Positions 20,955 through 33,925 of a stretch of DNA of 64,000 nucleotides are shown here, one piece after another (position 1 is the stretch's first letter; each line of letters begins with the position of its first letter). Below the pieces are notes generated by a model, which was not told where the DNA came from, ran no database searches, and saw only the letters and a program-made list of their open reading frames with translations. A program made the position numbers and the translations under genes. The stretch spans positions 173,000,178 through 173,064,177 of the forward strand of contig NC_064622.1 in NCBI RefSeq assembly GCF_023898315.1, written 5' to 3'. The DNA comes from Schistocerca nitens. Its lineage: Eukaryota; Arthropoda; Insecta; Orthoptera; Acrididae.

Positions 20955-22783
20955 ACCACGATCCGATGGAAGATCAGGTGAATGTCCCCCAAAGTATAAT
21001 ACTGCACCCATCGGCCCTCCTCTTTTATGACGATATATTGGGATATGACTATCAGCCTGGTGTAACAAGAAACATGTAGGTGACACATTTTCATTGATTC
21101 ACGGTCCAGTCGTGATAAACCCCTGACCGTTGCATTCTAATTGATGACGTCATTGGAACAACGTGGGAACACGTTATGGTCGTCTACTGACAAGTCCAGC
21201 GTTCAACAACGGACGCTAAACGTTGTGGACCAGCGTATATGGCTGCAGCACTAACATAATCAACTTTTATATATTGTGTGTCTTTTGACTTCGCGTAATT
21301 ACACAGAAAAATTGGAGGTAAAATCTGTCTAATAAAAGGCACAAACTTGTTTATTTTTGCTTCACCCATCTGTTTCAGAAATTTCTCTGTGTTATATTCT
21401 GTGGATTTCCCTTTATCTTTTAATCTAAAAATTAGTCTGACATGATGAAACTTACAGAAGTTTGTGTGAGTTTCGGCTGAAAGCTATTACTGAATAAAAG
21501 GAAGTGATCACTAAGCGCTACATCTTGCGTTGGTTTACATTTATCCAGCTGAAGAGTCAAATTACGCTCTATAACCATAAAATGGCCTCTCTTAGTGTTT
21601 GTGTACTACAGTTCAGCGTCTAATTTTTACTCCTTTGTATCCATAGTTTAGGCCGCAAGTTTGCGTAATCTTTACTAGATGTTGTCATGTCATAATAATT
21701 TTCAGGAAAAATGATAAACAAAAACTCACTGAAGAGGACAAAGAAAATGCTAATACGATGTAAGATAGACCAAGAATAAACTCTGACTTGCAAAAGGCGG
21801 AATTTCTTTCCATTGTTTTCTTCCCTGATTTTTAATCCATTAAAGTCACATTCGACGGAAATGAGGTTCCAGTTCTCGTCTGACTACTCAGATTTATGTT
21901 TTCATTATCTCACTAATCTGTTTAACATAAGTGTGAGGATAATTTCTTTCAAAAACTTTCACGGCTCATTTTCAGTCCTGCCCTGTTCCGTCTCCAATGA
22001 CCGACGGGACTTCAAATTACTTCCCTCTCTCCTTTCACATATTTGTGATAATCAACCAAAGATACTTGAATTTTTACCGATGATAAGCAAAAATTGCAAA
22101 CAAAATGAGTGACAGAAGCAGCAGCAACAGACCATGGACCCGAGGTAACAATTTCAATCCATAGAAATGATAGAAATATTTCGCTCTAGCATTTGACCGA
22201 CAAATGAAGGTCGTGGTCACCAAACTGACCGTCTCTGAAAGTCAATACACTGTTCGTCGTGAACAAACCATTGTTAGTGAACTTTCCAGAACTATTGAAA
22301 AGGAAACGTCTACACACAACATCGAGTTTGATAGCCTTTGGTGGCCTTCATTTTTTTCACGGCTGCGTGGTTTGAGATGTCCTACTGCTTTGAACAGAAG
22401 TTTAGGGAACTACTGTAAGACTAGGCAAGCCAGAATTACTTGCCCATGTAAAGTTATGCAGAAAACAGAAAGGAAGGCAAGTCCCCAGGGCACTATTATG
22501 GCGCCAGTATTTTGGGGTTGGTCGTTAGATATCTGAATTGAGCTCTCTATACACGCTTGAAAGTCGCGGGTGGTTGCTATGACATCATCTCCAGATTCAA
22601 CATCTCAGAGTACTCGGAGATCCCACGCGAGTCTTTGCCACAGCCGGTTTAACTAAGGGCACATATTTTGAATCTGTTGTTGGATGCAAGTGGAATATGC
22701 TAGTGTGGAAACAAGATCTAATACAGTTATTCGCAACTGAGGATTAGCAGCATTGCCGCCAAATGCAAAACACTTGGGCATCA
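20955..22783. other. no recognisable feature
   Basis: 1.8 kb of AT-rich sequence. ORFs of about 100 codons at 21813 and 22204 show no domain I know and no conservation cue. Confidence 0.4.
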
Positions 22784-22785
22784 TA

Positions 22786-23953
22786 CACTGAAGAGCCACA
22801 GAAGCTGGTACACCTGCCTAATATCGTGTAGGGCCACCGCGAGTACGCAGAAGTGCCGCAACAAGACGTGGCAAGGACTCGACTAATGTCTGAAGTAGTG
22901 CTGGAGGAAACTGACACCATGAATCCTACAGGGCTGTCCATAAATCAGTACGAATACGAGGGTGTAAAGATCTCTCCTGACCAGCGCGTTACAAGGCATC
23001 CAAGATATGCTGAATGATGTCAATCTCTGGGGTGTTTGGTGGCCAGCGGAAGTGTTTAAACGGAGAAGAGTGTTCCTGGAGCGATTCTGTAGCAATTCTG
23101 GTCGTGTGGAGTGTCGCATTACCCAGCTGGAACTGCCCAAGTCCGTCGGAATGCACAATGGACATGAATGGATTTAGTGTACAGACAGGATTCTTACGTA
23201 CGTGTCACCTGTCAGAGTCGTATCTAGACTTATCGGCAGTCTCATATCACTCTATCTGTACACGCCCCACACCATTGCACAGCCTCCACCAGCTTGAACA
23301 GTCCATTGTTGACCAGCAGGGTTCATGTATTCATGAGGTTGTCTCCATACACCTACACGTCCATCCGCTTTATACCAATTGAAACCAGACTCGTCCGACC
23401 AGGAAACATGTTTCCAGTCATCAACAGTCCAGTATCGGTGTTGTCGGACCCAGACGAGGCATTAAGCTTTGTGTCGTGCAGTCTTCAAGGGTACACGAGT
23501 GCGCCTTCGGATCCGAAAGCCCATATCGATGATGTTACGTTGAACGGTTCCGCACGCTGACATTTGTCGATGGCCCACCATTGAAATCTGCTGCAATCTG
23601 CGAAAGGGTTGCACTTCTGTCATGTTTAACGATTCTCTCCAGTCGTCGTTAGTCCCGTCTTACAGGATCTTTTTCCGGCCGCTGAGATGTTGGAGATGTG
23701 ATGTTTTACCAGATTCCTGATATTCACTATACACTCCTGAAATGGTCGTGTGAGAAGATCACCACTTCATCGCTCCCTCGGAGATGCTGTGTCCCATCGC
23801 TCGTGCGCCGACTGTAACACCACGTTCAAACTTACTTGAATCTTGATAACCTGCCTTTGTAGCAGCAGTAACCGATCTAACAACTGTCGCAGACACTTGT
23901 TGTGTTATATAGGCTTTGCCGACCGCAATGCCGTATTCTGCCTGTTTACATGC
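22786..23953 (-). mobile_element. Tc1-like (DD36E-type) element, copy 1, 5' end lost
   Basis: One end, cactgaagagccacagaagc, follows TA at 22784-22785. The sequence matches, on the minus strand, the elements at 43498-44950 and 62010-62840 along most of its length. At the other side it stops within the 5' leader (gcctgtttacat complement) at about 23953, before the 5' terminal repeat, and a SINE follows. Confidence 0.88.
22800..23740 (-). pseudogene. Tc1-like transposase (DD36E family), copy 1, degraded
   Basis: Transposase reading is on the minus strand but is broken into short pieces. The first catalytic block SWSDESGF is visible near 23390. The second Asp region has lost its frame: around 23125 the usual FQQDNAT reads as WVMRHSTRP in the frame that stays open. 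The C-terminal end near 22800 still encodes a GPTRY-like terminus. Multiple frameshifts make it inactive. Confidence 0.8.
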
Positions 23954-23966
23954 CTCTATTTTTTTA

Positions 23967-24165
23967 AAGCCGCGCGGGATATTCGCGTGGTCTAGGGTGT
24001 CTTGTCACGGTCCGCGCGGCTCTCCCCGTCGGAGGTTCGAGTCCTCCCTCGAGCATGAGTGTGTGTGTTGTACTTAACGTAAGTTAGTTTAAGTTAGATT
24101 AAGTAGAGTGTAAGCTTAGTGACGGATGATCTCAGTTTGGTCCCATAAGAACTTACCACAAATTT
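23967..24165 (+). mobile_element. SINE family C, near full length
   Basis: Head gccgcgcgggatattcgcgt, then ggttcgagtcctccctcga (box B-like), gagtgtgtgtgttgtac and the body taagttagattaagtagagt. It ends with cccataagaacttaccac. The head differs from both the leucine-like and glycine-like heads of family A. Confidence 0.85.
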
Positions 24166-24255
24166 CCAATTTCTATTTTTGAATACGCAAGGCTATACCT
24201 GTTTCTTTGACGCTTCAGTGTGTATTAGAACGATGACTGGTCGGCTAGCAGTGAA

Positions 24256-24392
24256 TATGTATGTTTGTATGTGTATGTGTGTGTGTATGTGTGTGTGTGT
24301 GTAACTGTGTGTGTTTGTGTGTGCATGTGTGTGTGCATTTGTATGCATATATATGTATATATGTAAATACATATACATGTATGTATGTTTTG
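24256..24392 (+). repeat. compound (TG)n/(TATG)n microsatellite
   Basis: About 135 bp of alternating tg, tatg and catatata words. The minus-strand His/Thr-rich ORFs through it are composition artefacts. Confidence 0.9.
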
Positions 24393-26500
24393 CACATGCA
24401 CGGAGGTGATAATGCTAGGTAACACTAATGACTGAACAAGTGAGCACGCAGAAGCAGAGCATGTCGTGAAGTAAGGTCTGACTGTTACCAAACATGAGGA
24501 TCTGGGGGAGCCCGCGATAGGAAAATGATGGACATCACACAAATGTTAAATGTCAGTGTCGTGGAAGACAGTTTTTCAACACATGAGAAATCGGACATTG
24601 CATCCACTGTTGAGAACTAATTGCTACACAAGAAGACGCCAAAAGAACGACGTGAACCCTGTCTCAAGAATGCTCTGGGACTGGTGAAGTGATAACTGAT
24701 GCGATGATTCTTTTTCTCTATACAGGCCGCAAAAACCTACACATCATGTTCAATATCGTGATCAGTCGCCTGGCAGTAGATTTGACGTGTGCACCAGTTG
24801 GAGTTTTCAAGGACGCAATGCGAGAGGGACGACAGAATGACAGCTTTGCTCTTTTTGGCAATCATTAGGACCCTCTGTGTGTGGTATCGTTCGGAAGTTC
24901 AGTATACCCTTGAGATGCTACATATTGTGACCCAATTGACCTACAGTGATAGAAAAGTCCCCATCAAATCATTCGAATTAAAAGAAAACAAGGCTCCGCA
25001 ATGGATAATGGCTTTAAAAATGAAATTACTAGGGTGGTCCAGTTATGCATGGAAGTAGGGGTACCGTAACTGATATGGATGTCCTGATCAAACCACAAAG
25101 GAATCTAACGGTCGCTGTGGCAAACAACATCAAAAATATTTTATCCACTGAATCAAGGATCAATCAGTTCAACTAATGTATTGAAAACACATACGTAGTG
25201 AGGTGGATACATGATGGAAACGGTATAAAACTGTGTCGCGAATATGAGCAATTATCGTGGATAAAGAAAATGAGTTAAAGAAGGGTCTCATAAAAGCGTG
25301 AACAACCACCAGTGCTCTCACCTAAGCACGTGAGGGACCAACTATCTGGCTATGGTAATTTGATTACTTAACTGAAACCCTGATGGAAGATAAATGCCTT
25401 TGTACTTACTTCATCTCAGTGGATGCAAATACGGTCCATGCTTACCGGTATAATGCTGTATGACAGCAGAAGACGGCTACTCTCGTCGCTGAGAATCCTA
25501 AGTTCAGCCCCAGCTCTATGTTGGAGACATCTCGCTCAACAGGCCAAGAGCGCTGCTTCAGGTTCCGTGGATAGGTCCCATCTACGATGCCCCTGTGCAA
25601 GTGCGTTTTTACTCTCCTCTACAAAACTTAGCTGGTACTGCCAGAATTGTATCCCAGTGGCCAACTGCAACAGATCTTGTGATTTATGACCAGTGACAAT
25701 TTAATAAGTGTGTTTGATCCATACTCTTACAGAGTTTGCTGTGGTTAATCAGTGAAGTATGTTTCTCCCTTCGTGTGGAGAAGAAGCAGAAAATCTTCCC
25801 CCCTAAGTAACAGATTTCTAGTTATGGCCAATGACAAGACATCCCCATACACACATGTGGCAACTTTCCCCCACTACCCGAATAATTACTATGAGCCAAT
25901 CACAGCTCTCTGTAAAGAATTCTGAGCAAACATTCCGGCTGGCCTCCTCCAGGCGAAAGGGCTCCATGGTCATTGTGTCATCTTTTTCTTCTGACCTTCA
26001 GTCGCTCCTGCTGCGCTTAGCTAGCAGACCACATTCTCCCCTGTGTTACCTGTACTAGACTCTGGATATCAGCGGAAACTTCTTTATGACCCATGTGGTT
26101 CCCCATAGTGACTCTTGCCTTTTGCCAACCAGCTAAAATCACCATACCAAAAGGTAAAGAGATAGAGCTAATTAGAATGGCAATCACTGGAAGTCGTTAT
26201 TATTGCTTGCAGTGTTCATGCAATGTTATTAAACTGATTTGATTTGCTAGTCGTATCTGCATATTGGATTATTAAATACGTCATGGAATTGTTGTGAAAA
26301 ACACAGCCATGTAACACATGGACCATGATAAGGGGTCACTTACGAGGAGAAATGTATGCCATGCCAGTTCAGATCCCGAAGGACCACGGTCAGGCCATCC
26401 CGCCTTGACAGGTGAAATAATGCTTCGAAAAATGAGTCGGCGACCATGGTGTCAGTGACCTCCTACACGTCAAAGAAAAATAAACCAATGAGTGCTCCAA
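24393..26500. other. unassigned sequence
   Basis: About 2.1 kb without terminal repeats or domain matches. ORFs of 75-90 codons at 24789, 25423 and 25831 are not recognised. The right part may be an upstream portion of the Penelope-like element that starts to be readable near 26540. Confidence 0.35.
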
Positions 26501-26539
26501 GCAACCGTCCAAAGAAGAAACGGGAGCCACTCCGTTGAG

Positions 26540-26740
26540 GCTGATAGTACCAACGGACCGCCGACCTATAAACTTGCTGAACATCTGGCCAGCCTCCTCT
26601 CTACGCACGTTGGACACTGTTGACACCATATAGAGAATACGGCGGACTTCATCAATCGATTAAAGGTCTGTGACTTGCTGAAGGGGATATTATGGTTAGC
26701 TTCGATGTGGTTCCTTTATTCATGTGTGTCCCCATCACAG
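26540..26740 (+). pseudogene. Penelope-like element, reverse transcriptase, upstream segment
   Basis: In frame from about 26540 the plus strand reads PPTYKLAEHLASLLSTHVGH, then a stop (TGA at about 26620), then TADFINRLK and KGDIMVSFDVVPLF. These are Penelope-like reverse transcriptase blocks ahead of the catalytic YVDD. The reading ends exactly at 26740 and continues after the LTR retrotransposon at 34861. Sequence further upstream is too decayed for me to place the 5' end. Confidence 0.8.
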
Positions 26741-27289
26741 TGTAAGTAGGCTGTTTAGGTTTTTTTATTGGTAACGCCACCTCTGTATGAAAATCACTGG
26801 CTGTGCTGTGTGCAGCCTGTGGCTGCTTTGCATTGTTGTAATACTCGCCATTGTAGTGTTAGGCAGCTGGCTGTGAACAGCGCGTAGCGTTGGGCAGTTG
26901 GAGGTGAGCCGCCAGCAGTGGTGGATGTGGGGAGAGAGACGGCGGAGTTTTGTAATTTGTCATGAACTGCTATATATATGATGATATCAAGGTAAATACA
27001 TTGTTTATTCTCTATTAATATCTTTCATTTGCTAACTATCCCTATCAGTAGTTAGTGCCTTCCATAGTTTGAATCTTTTATTTAGCTGGCAGTAGTGGCG
27101 CTCGCTGTATTGCAGTAGCTTGAGCAGCGAAGATTTTTGTGAGGTAAGTGATTTGTGAAATATATAGTTTAATGTTAGTCAGGGCCATTCTTTTGTAGGG
27201 AATTTTGAAAGTCAGATTGCGTTGCGCTAAAAATATTGTGTGTCAGGTTAAGCACAGTCGAGTATAAATTGTTTAAAGGGGAAGTTTCA
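26741..27289 (+). repeat. left LTR
   Basis: Starts tgtaagtaggctgtttaggt and ends gaagtttca. By eye about a dozen differences separate it from the right LTR over 550 bp (roughly 98% identity), so the insertion is recent compared with most elements here. Confidence 0.95.
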
Positions 27290-27579
27290 TATGTCGACCC
27301 ATAGCCTAGGATACCTCACTGGAATCTTCTGATTTTTTCTTGTAGTTTGTGTAATTTGTGTAGATTTTGTTTATTGCTAGCGCGTAATTGTAGAGAAAAT
27401 CTTCTATGTAGTTGCAGTCTTTCATTGTTGTACAGTAAAACAGGTGTGGCACGCATGTAGATTTGCACCAAGTATTTCGCAGCTGCAATTAACTAGATAT
27501 TATTTTCAGTGTTATGTTAATGTGTTCTCTTATTTTTGCTCTTCAAATTGTGCTTTTCTGTGTTGTCGTGTGAAATACT

Positions 27580-29961
27580 GTGACAATAATGGCGTGTGAA
27601 AAACGTAATACTAGGCTCCAAACTAAATTGAGAAATGACAGTGAAGACGAAAGCAGTGTGTTAGCGCCGCAGAGTAATGAATTAACTAATGTTCAAAGTA
27701 GTAATTTGGTAATTGTGCATAGGGAAATGGAGCGGGCGGCAAACAATGGTGTAGACAGTGAAACAATTAGAGAACAGGGAAGCATTATCGATCGATCGGT
27801 CGGCAACAGCTCGCCTCAGGAATCCGAAATGACAGGAAACAATCTCGCAAATATTGTAGACTCAGGTTTTGGGTCCTCACCGCTTTCTCAAATGAGTCAA
27901 GACACATTTTCTGCTTGTCAAAATGTGAATGTTGCCGGTGCAACTTCACTGCCGAATAGCACTGAGGAACATGTTTCAGACACCAGTGCACTGTTATTAC
28001 AACTAATACAACAAATGGGACAAAAGCTTCAAAAGTTAGACATAATGGAACAAAATCTTCAAAAGTTAGACATAATGGAACAAAATCTTCAAAAGTTAGA
28101 CACAGTGGAACAAAATCTTAAAAAGTTAGACACAATGGAACAACACCAGAGACAAACACAGCAACAGTTAGACGCAATGGAACAAAATCTTCAAAAGTTA
28201 GACACCACACTTGAACAAACACGTGATGATTTAACTAATGAGTTACATCACATTGAATCGAAATGTCAAAAAGTCTGTAACGACGTAAAAACACAAATTT
28301 GTGAGCATTTCCAACCTATTTTTTCGCGTCATGAAAATGCTCTACAGAATCACGAAGCAGCCATAAAAGAACTGCAAACTACTGTTCATGAAAATCATGA
28401 GACCTTACAAGCTAAATTTGACTCAGTTGCATCTACCGATTCGGTTACGCAACTTGCAAAAACTCAGGAAAACTTGAAGGACACAGTAGATTCGATTTCA
28501 ACACAAATGGACAATCTGAAACTTGGTTCAGAAAAACACACTGAGGAAATGTGTTCACTATCGGAGAAAGTAGCCGAACTTTCGGATCAGTTCACTAACT
28601 TATCTACGAAGGTAGATGATAATCTGAACGACACAAAACCGGTAGTCTTTAATGACACAGAAGAGAGCGAACAAATTAGGAAACTGAAACAAAATCTGAA
28701 TCAAATTAATACGTAACACCAAAGAGAAATCCGCGAAGTACAAGATCAGCTGACACAGGTAATACAAGAATTACGTATTTCAGAGGACACTCGCACCCCA
28801 ATACGGGAAGAGGGACATAGAAATACGGATCAACCACAAAATAATAACACAGGACACTTCGGAAATTATGAAAGAAATTGGCAAGGCACACCGAATTTTG
28901 AGATGGAACCGCCGACACGACGTAACAATGACCGATATGCTACTCGCCGACACGATGATTTTGACTATAAGCTGTTCATTACTACACGTAAATTTAAAAC
29001 ATTTAAGAATTCTGGCAGTGACATTCATCCACAAGCGTGGCTCCATCAATTCTCTCATTGTTTTCCTCCCAACTGGTCATTGGAGCACAGGTTAGAATTT
29101 ATGTGTGGCTATTTAGAGAATGAACCAGCTGTAAGAATGCGATCGGTCATTCACGATTGCCACAGTGAAGGAGAATTTTATCATGCCTTCCTCTCTGCAT
29201 ATTGGTCTCAAGCTACACAAGACCGAGTAAAACACAGCATCATAATGATGACACGTTTCGAACAATCTGAATTTTCCAGTCTTGTCAAATATTTTGAAGA
29301 CATGTTGCACAAGAATCAATATCTTTCAAACCCATACAGCCCTTCAGAACTCATCCGCATTTGCTTAATGAAATTGCCTGAACATTTAAGAAATATTATT
29401 TTGGCAGGACGTTGCAAAGACGACATTGAAGCATTTCAAGGACTCTTACAAGAACTGGAAATTGACACTGACAATCGCGGAACGCACGAGCACAACAATT
29501 ACAGATCACATCCGTCGCAATTCCGCGATGAAAGAAATAATAACTGGACGCGACAAGGCTATTCTCACAACACAAATCGTGACCGAAACAGACACCACCC
29601 GTATGACAACCGTTGGCAGAGTAGTAATAATTACAGGGAAAGATCACCTCTCCGTGGTAATGATTATCACAGAGACAATCAGAGAAACAGACAATATGGG
29701 AACCAAAATAATTATTATTACGGGAGACAGAATAACTTTAGACGCAACGGTCCAGCGCGCAGTTACGATTCAGGAAGAAACTCTCCACCACATGACCGAC
29801 AAGAAAGAAACTGTGTAAACTACCGACATAACGACAGACCTGAATTTCATCAGAACTGGCGGGATTATAACAGAGCTGGGCCCTCTCGGCAAGGCGAATT
29901 TGTAGAAGTTCGGTCTCCTAATCCCAATAACGACGCGCGCCAACAAAGGGACAGACAATGA
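27580..29961 (+). pseudogene. gag polyprotein with one internal stop (793 codons)
   Basis: Structural protein that would package the element's RNA. A single frame runs from MTIMACEKRNTRLQ to the final TGA, broken only by a TAA at 28714-28716. Residues ~149-210 contain an 11-residue repeat (MEQNLQKLDI and variants), followed by more coiled-coil-like sequence to about residue 378. After the stop the frame continues through HQREIREVQDQLTQ. The capsid-like region lies around residues 450-630 (FDYKLFITTRKFKTF, HPQAWLHQFSHCF, MKLPEHLRNIIL). The C-terminus is rich in Arg, Asn and Tyr, and no CCHC zinc knuckle is present. Either the stop is a recent mutation (CAA to TAA is the simplest route) or two proteins are made. 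Confidence is high for gag, moderate for pseudogene status. Confidence 0.88.
28024..28204 (+). repeat. 33-bp tandem repeat encoding coiled-coil hendecads
   Basis: Four consecutive units of about 33 bp (caaaagttagacataatgg...) plus a later partial unit inside gag. They encode an 11-residue period with Leu/Met spacing that suits a coiled coil. The near identity of neighbouring units suggests recent unit gain. Confidence 0.9.
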
Positions 29962-30154
29962 CGCGCTCCTCAGGCAGCTGCGTGCGCCAGCTGGCTCAGA
30001 GAAAAATAACATAGACGCAAACCTTGAGAAAAATTCCAGTATTCTTTACCGACGTATACCACTTGATAATTGCATTTCAGTTGAAAGTCTGCGTACTGGG
30101 AAGAGTAAAGGTTTACACCACATTTCACATGTAAAACCGTTTATTGAAAAATAA
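29903..30154 (+). pseudogene. collapsed pol remnant
   Basis: A frame shifted +1 relative to gag is open from about 29903, overlaps the gag end, and runs to TAA at 30152-30154. It begins with NDALLRQLRAP-type sequence and ends with GKSKGLHHISHVKPFIEK, which resembles an integrase C-terminus in Gypsy-group pol proteins. Protease, reverse transcriptase, RNase H and the integrase core are all missing. It looks as though pol was reduced by an internal deletion that left its two ends joined in frame. Confidence 0.65.
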
Positions 30155-33100
30155 TCTGCTTTTTAACTTTGTCTTTGCCATATAACTTTTCACTTTACAT
30201 TACTAGTATGCTTTGTCAGACTTAAGAAACTGTTAACATGCAACAATGTTTGAAGTTAAACATCCAGTCTAGAACCTAGGGAACATTTTTAAACAGAAAT
30301 TACGAATGTATTGTTATAGTGAACAGACGACACAGTGTTGTATTTGTACATTCTTGCTTGTTAGCTGCACGATTACGTAACGACTATCAGGCTTAAAAAC
30401 TTAGGACACATACTGGTACTGCTAATGAGATTTTAATCGAACATTTTGGTTTAGTTGAAAACACATTCTGGGTCGAAAGTACTTTCTGTGAGATACCAGA
30501 TGACACAGAGGTTAGTTTATGTGACAGCTACACGATTTTATCACGACGCTACTAATGAGTGACAATTTACAATGTTGCTTTTGCGGTGTATCTGTTTTAT
30601 ATCTGCACAGTTTTTCTGAATTCTTCTGGAAAGTAAAACATGTTTTAGTAGTAACTTTTGTGGTATAGCTACAAGGAGACAGCCTTTTCCGTAGCACAAC
30701 AATACGTTACAGTAAAGTACTTTCTTCATCACAACAAGAAGCGTAATAACTACGATATCTATACACAAAGCATTTCACTTTTGTTTATCATGAGGTAAGT
30801 ACATTGACTTCTGCAGAACTTAGCTTTCGGAGGATGATAACTACGAGACTTTCACAGAGGTTATCTTACAACATGACGCACAGTTTAGCGCTACAGTACA
30901 CGTATTTGAGTGATTAATTTCGCACTTAAAACATTTATTTTTTTTAAGATATTTGAAGTACAATGATACAAGGGTTTTCCGTGATATATTTCATTCCATT
31001 GCTGTAATCTGTAACTCCTGAGGGTATAATTACATTAATCCTCAGGGGGGTACACGCTTACTTTGTGTACCATGTGTTTGGCACGCACAAGGAGCCCTAG
31101 CTAATATGGTATTTGCTTACACAACTTTACACATCGGTACCATATTTCTCTAACACATAATTATACAGCTATCTGATTATTTGACAGAGATAAACATTTT
31201 TTTTACTACATCAGTGACACATGTTTACGCAATTACACAGTTGGGTAACTTCACACTTATGAAATTGTATTTTGTCTGTACTTTGTGAACTGTTCATATT
31301 TTTGCGGACCTATTGTGATATTATGAGAGCTTTGAATGATATATTTGGTATGGGATCATAATATTTAAAGTACGTTTGAGGTAGATGACACTATTGAAAT
31401 GAGCAGAGAAATTTTATAGGTTTTGAAATTATTGGAGGAAGCTACGACGATTTTGAGAATTGACTGAGATGTTATGATGTTATTTTTACGACGACGATGC
31501 GTATTATGCTGTTGAGGTATGTTTATGATCAATAAGCTGATGCTATATAAGGAATGTGATTACGTGTTTAGATGTATATGAATAATGGATAGAAGTTAGG
31601 GCTCTTGACTTGTGAAAAAGGATGTTGGAAACCAAGAATCGTACTTTAAGAGTTATGAAATGTGTGTAAATGCCTGAATGTATCACAATGACGGCGAAAA
31701 TTTCTTGGACACTGTTATATTCATAGGATTTTGTTTCTACACATTTGCAACGTAAATTCTCGACCTCTGAAATTTTTATATGAGACTGTCACTGTAGCGG
31801 AAACTGCTGTCGTAAATATTTCCGTAAGAAAGTTAAGTGACCACCTGCACGTGCGTCGTGGGCACACAGCTGTGTCAGACACCTGGAGAACAAGCCATTA
31901 GGGTGTGCCTTTCCCGAAGCACAGGTAGAAAAAAAAGGGGGAGGCCATTATCCTCGCTATTGACATTTCCTTGTTGAAAGCATACTGTGGAGCTCGTAAT
32001 TTATGATATTTACTGAAATGCCTAATGAAATGACGAGAAATATTTTTACATCTGCACACCTGATTACGACAAGCGTCTTTCTACGAGAGTTGTGAGAATT
32101 TCTACTAACTTATGAAATGTCACATGACTATTGAATGATATTTTTATGCTTTGCCTTTCATAGTTGCTTATTTCATTTGATATCTAGTTTCCAGCTGTGC
32201 TGCAGCATGGGTCTTGTATATAAAAAAAAAAAATTTCATTTGCTAATGTGAACACTTTCTGTCAACAGATCTATTAAATAATTATTTTATGACCCACATT
32301 CTTCGAAAAAGGAGCTCTTGGAATGGAAAGAACAATAAGAAGGGACTAATAACAGGAACTGCATACATAATTTTCTTTTCAACTACTTGGTAATTTTTTT
32401 TCGTAGAGTAAGTTTTTTGTGATGCATCACTCTAGTGTTAAGATGTGACGTAAGTTTTAAACATGGCCATTTTTACTGTAATATTTTTTCTGCTTGAGCT
32501 ATGTCATGTTTAGGTATAAGTTGCTGCTGTTTGCCAGGCATAGTGTTATTGAATTTGGCTTTGTATTATTCTGTTAAGCCAGTTTTACTAATGATTTATT
32601 TTTATTGTTTGCTGCACATTGCCTTAGATTAGTTGTAATATTACAATTGCTTTGCTAATTTCTTAATGCTGCTTGCTTCACAAATCTGCATTTTTTTCAT
32701 TGCTGTTTATATTAATTGTTTTATGTGATGCTGCATTGCCTCATCCCTTGGTATATATATCTGAGCTCAGTAGATTTAAGTTAGCTTAAGAGGGGGTAGA
32801 CTATATAAGAAACTAACTATGATGAATTGGAAGCAATGCATTAACAAGGTATACGAAAAAGATTTGGGCCAAATGAGTATTGTACAATGATAAATAATTA
32901 TTTTGAGAGAAATATGAATAGAATACAGGAAGGAGGTTTAGATAGGACCTTTTGGAAATAATGAAGAATGCAGGGAGATCTCCGAGAAGTAAAGAAAGTT
33001 TTGTTTGTAAAATACTGCAGTAAAACAAACCCTGTCCTTTCCTTTTGTGTTATCCCTCTATGTGTTTGTGTACCCTTGTGTATTTGTTTTCTTCCTGTCT

Positions 33101-33715
33101 CTGTGTAGTTTCATAAAATTTTTTTTCTAATACTATTCACTATGATGAGGAATACTGTTATCCTCAAATATAATTGGTATTAATAATATGTTATTTAACT
33201 TGTAAATATGCTTAGATATTATTTATTCTGTTTTGTTTTAATGCTCATGTGTGAAGTTGATGTTTCAATAATTATTCTGATCTTTTATGTATTTACTTAT
33301 GTCATAATTCCTGTAACATTGATGTATATGTTTATTTCTATTGTGTTGTAAAGCCTGTACTACAAATGTTATCTGTATTGTTATGTTCTTTAATGATGTA
33401 TTTTGTACCTTTGTAATTGTACTCTCATGTTATAAAATTGTAATTGACAGCAGTTCATCAAATTAAGTAACTTGTAAGTTCCATTTCACTGCACACGTTA
33501 CTGTTGGTCATACTATATGGACAATATGTGACAAGTAGGGACTGTTAGTGTTTGCACATGTGTTAATAATTCAGCAAGGGACTGGATAACAGCATTGCTG
33601 GTTCTAAGGACAATTCCAAAAACTTTGTGAGTGGACAAGTGGTGGTTTATGGACTTGCTATATTAGCCGCATGACTCTTCAATGGTGATTGTGCACCTGC
33701 ACAGTCACAACAGAT
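30155..33715. other. AT-rich 3' non-coding region of the LTR element
   Basis: About 3.6 kb inside the element with no ORF above about 75 codons. It has no env-like or pol-like motif I can read. It could be a long untranslated region or a fully decayed extra gene. Confidence 0.6.
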
Positions 33716-33717
33716 GG

Positions 33718-33925
33718 CTGCTGGCCATCTCTACAAGGACTACAGTGGGTCTGCATCCTTGATGACCCACCAGTACCATTATCTCTACAAGGACTACAGT
33801 GGGTCTACCTCTTTGATGATCCATCAAAACCATTATTTCCACAAGGACTGCAGTGGGTCTGCGCCTCTGGTGGCCCACCAATACCGTAATCTCTACCAGG
33901 ACTACAGTGGGTCTGCTCTGTGATG
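33718..33925 (+). repeat. ~60-bp tandem repeat, four units
   Basis: Units start with ctctacaaggactacagtgg and continue gtct--a-ctttgatgaccca. Two frames stay open through the array; one shows a 20-residue repeat with LQGLQWV. It lies about 390 bp before the right LTR. Confidence 0.9.

Noticed and set aside
24193-24542. His/Thr-rich ORFs on the minus strand
   Set aside because: Translation of a TG/TATG microsatellite.
29426-29818. 130-codon ORF overlapping gag in another frame
   Set aside because: An alternative frame of the Arg/Asn/Tyr-rich gag C-terminus with no motif. Not likely a separate gene.
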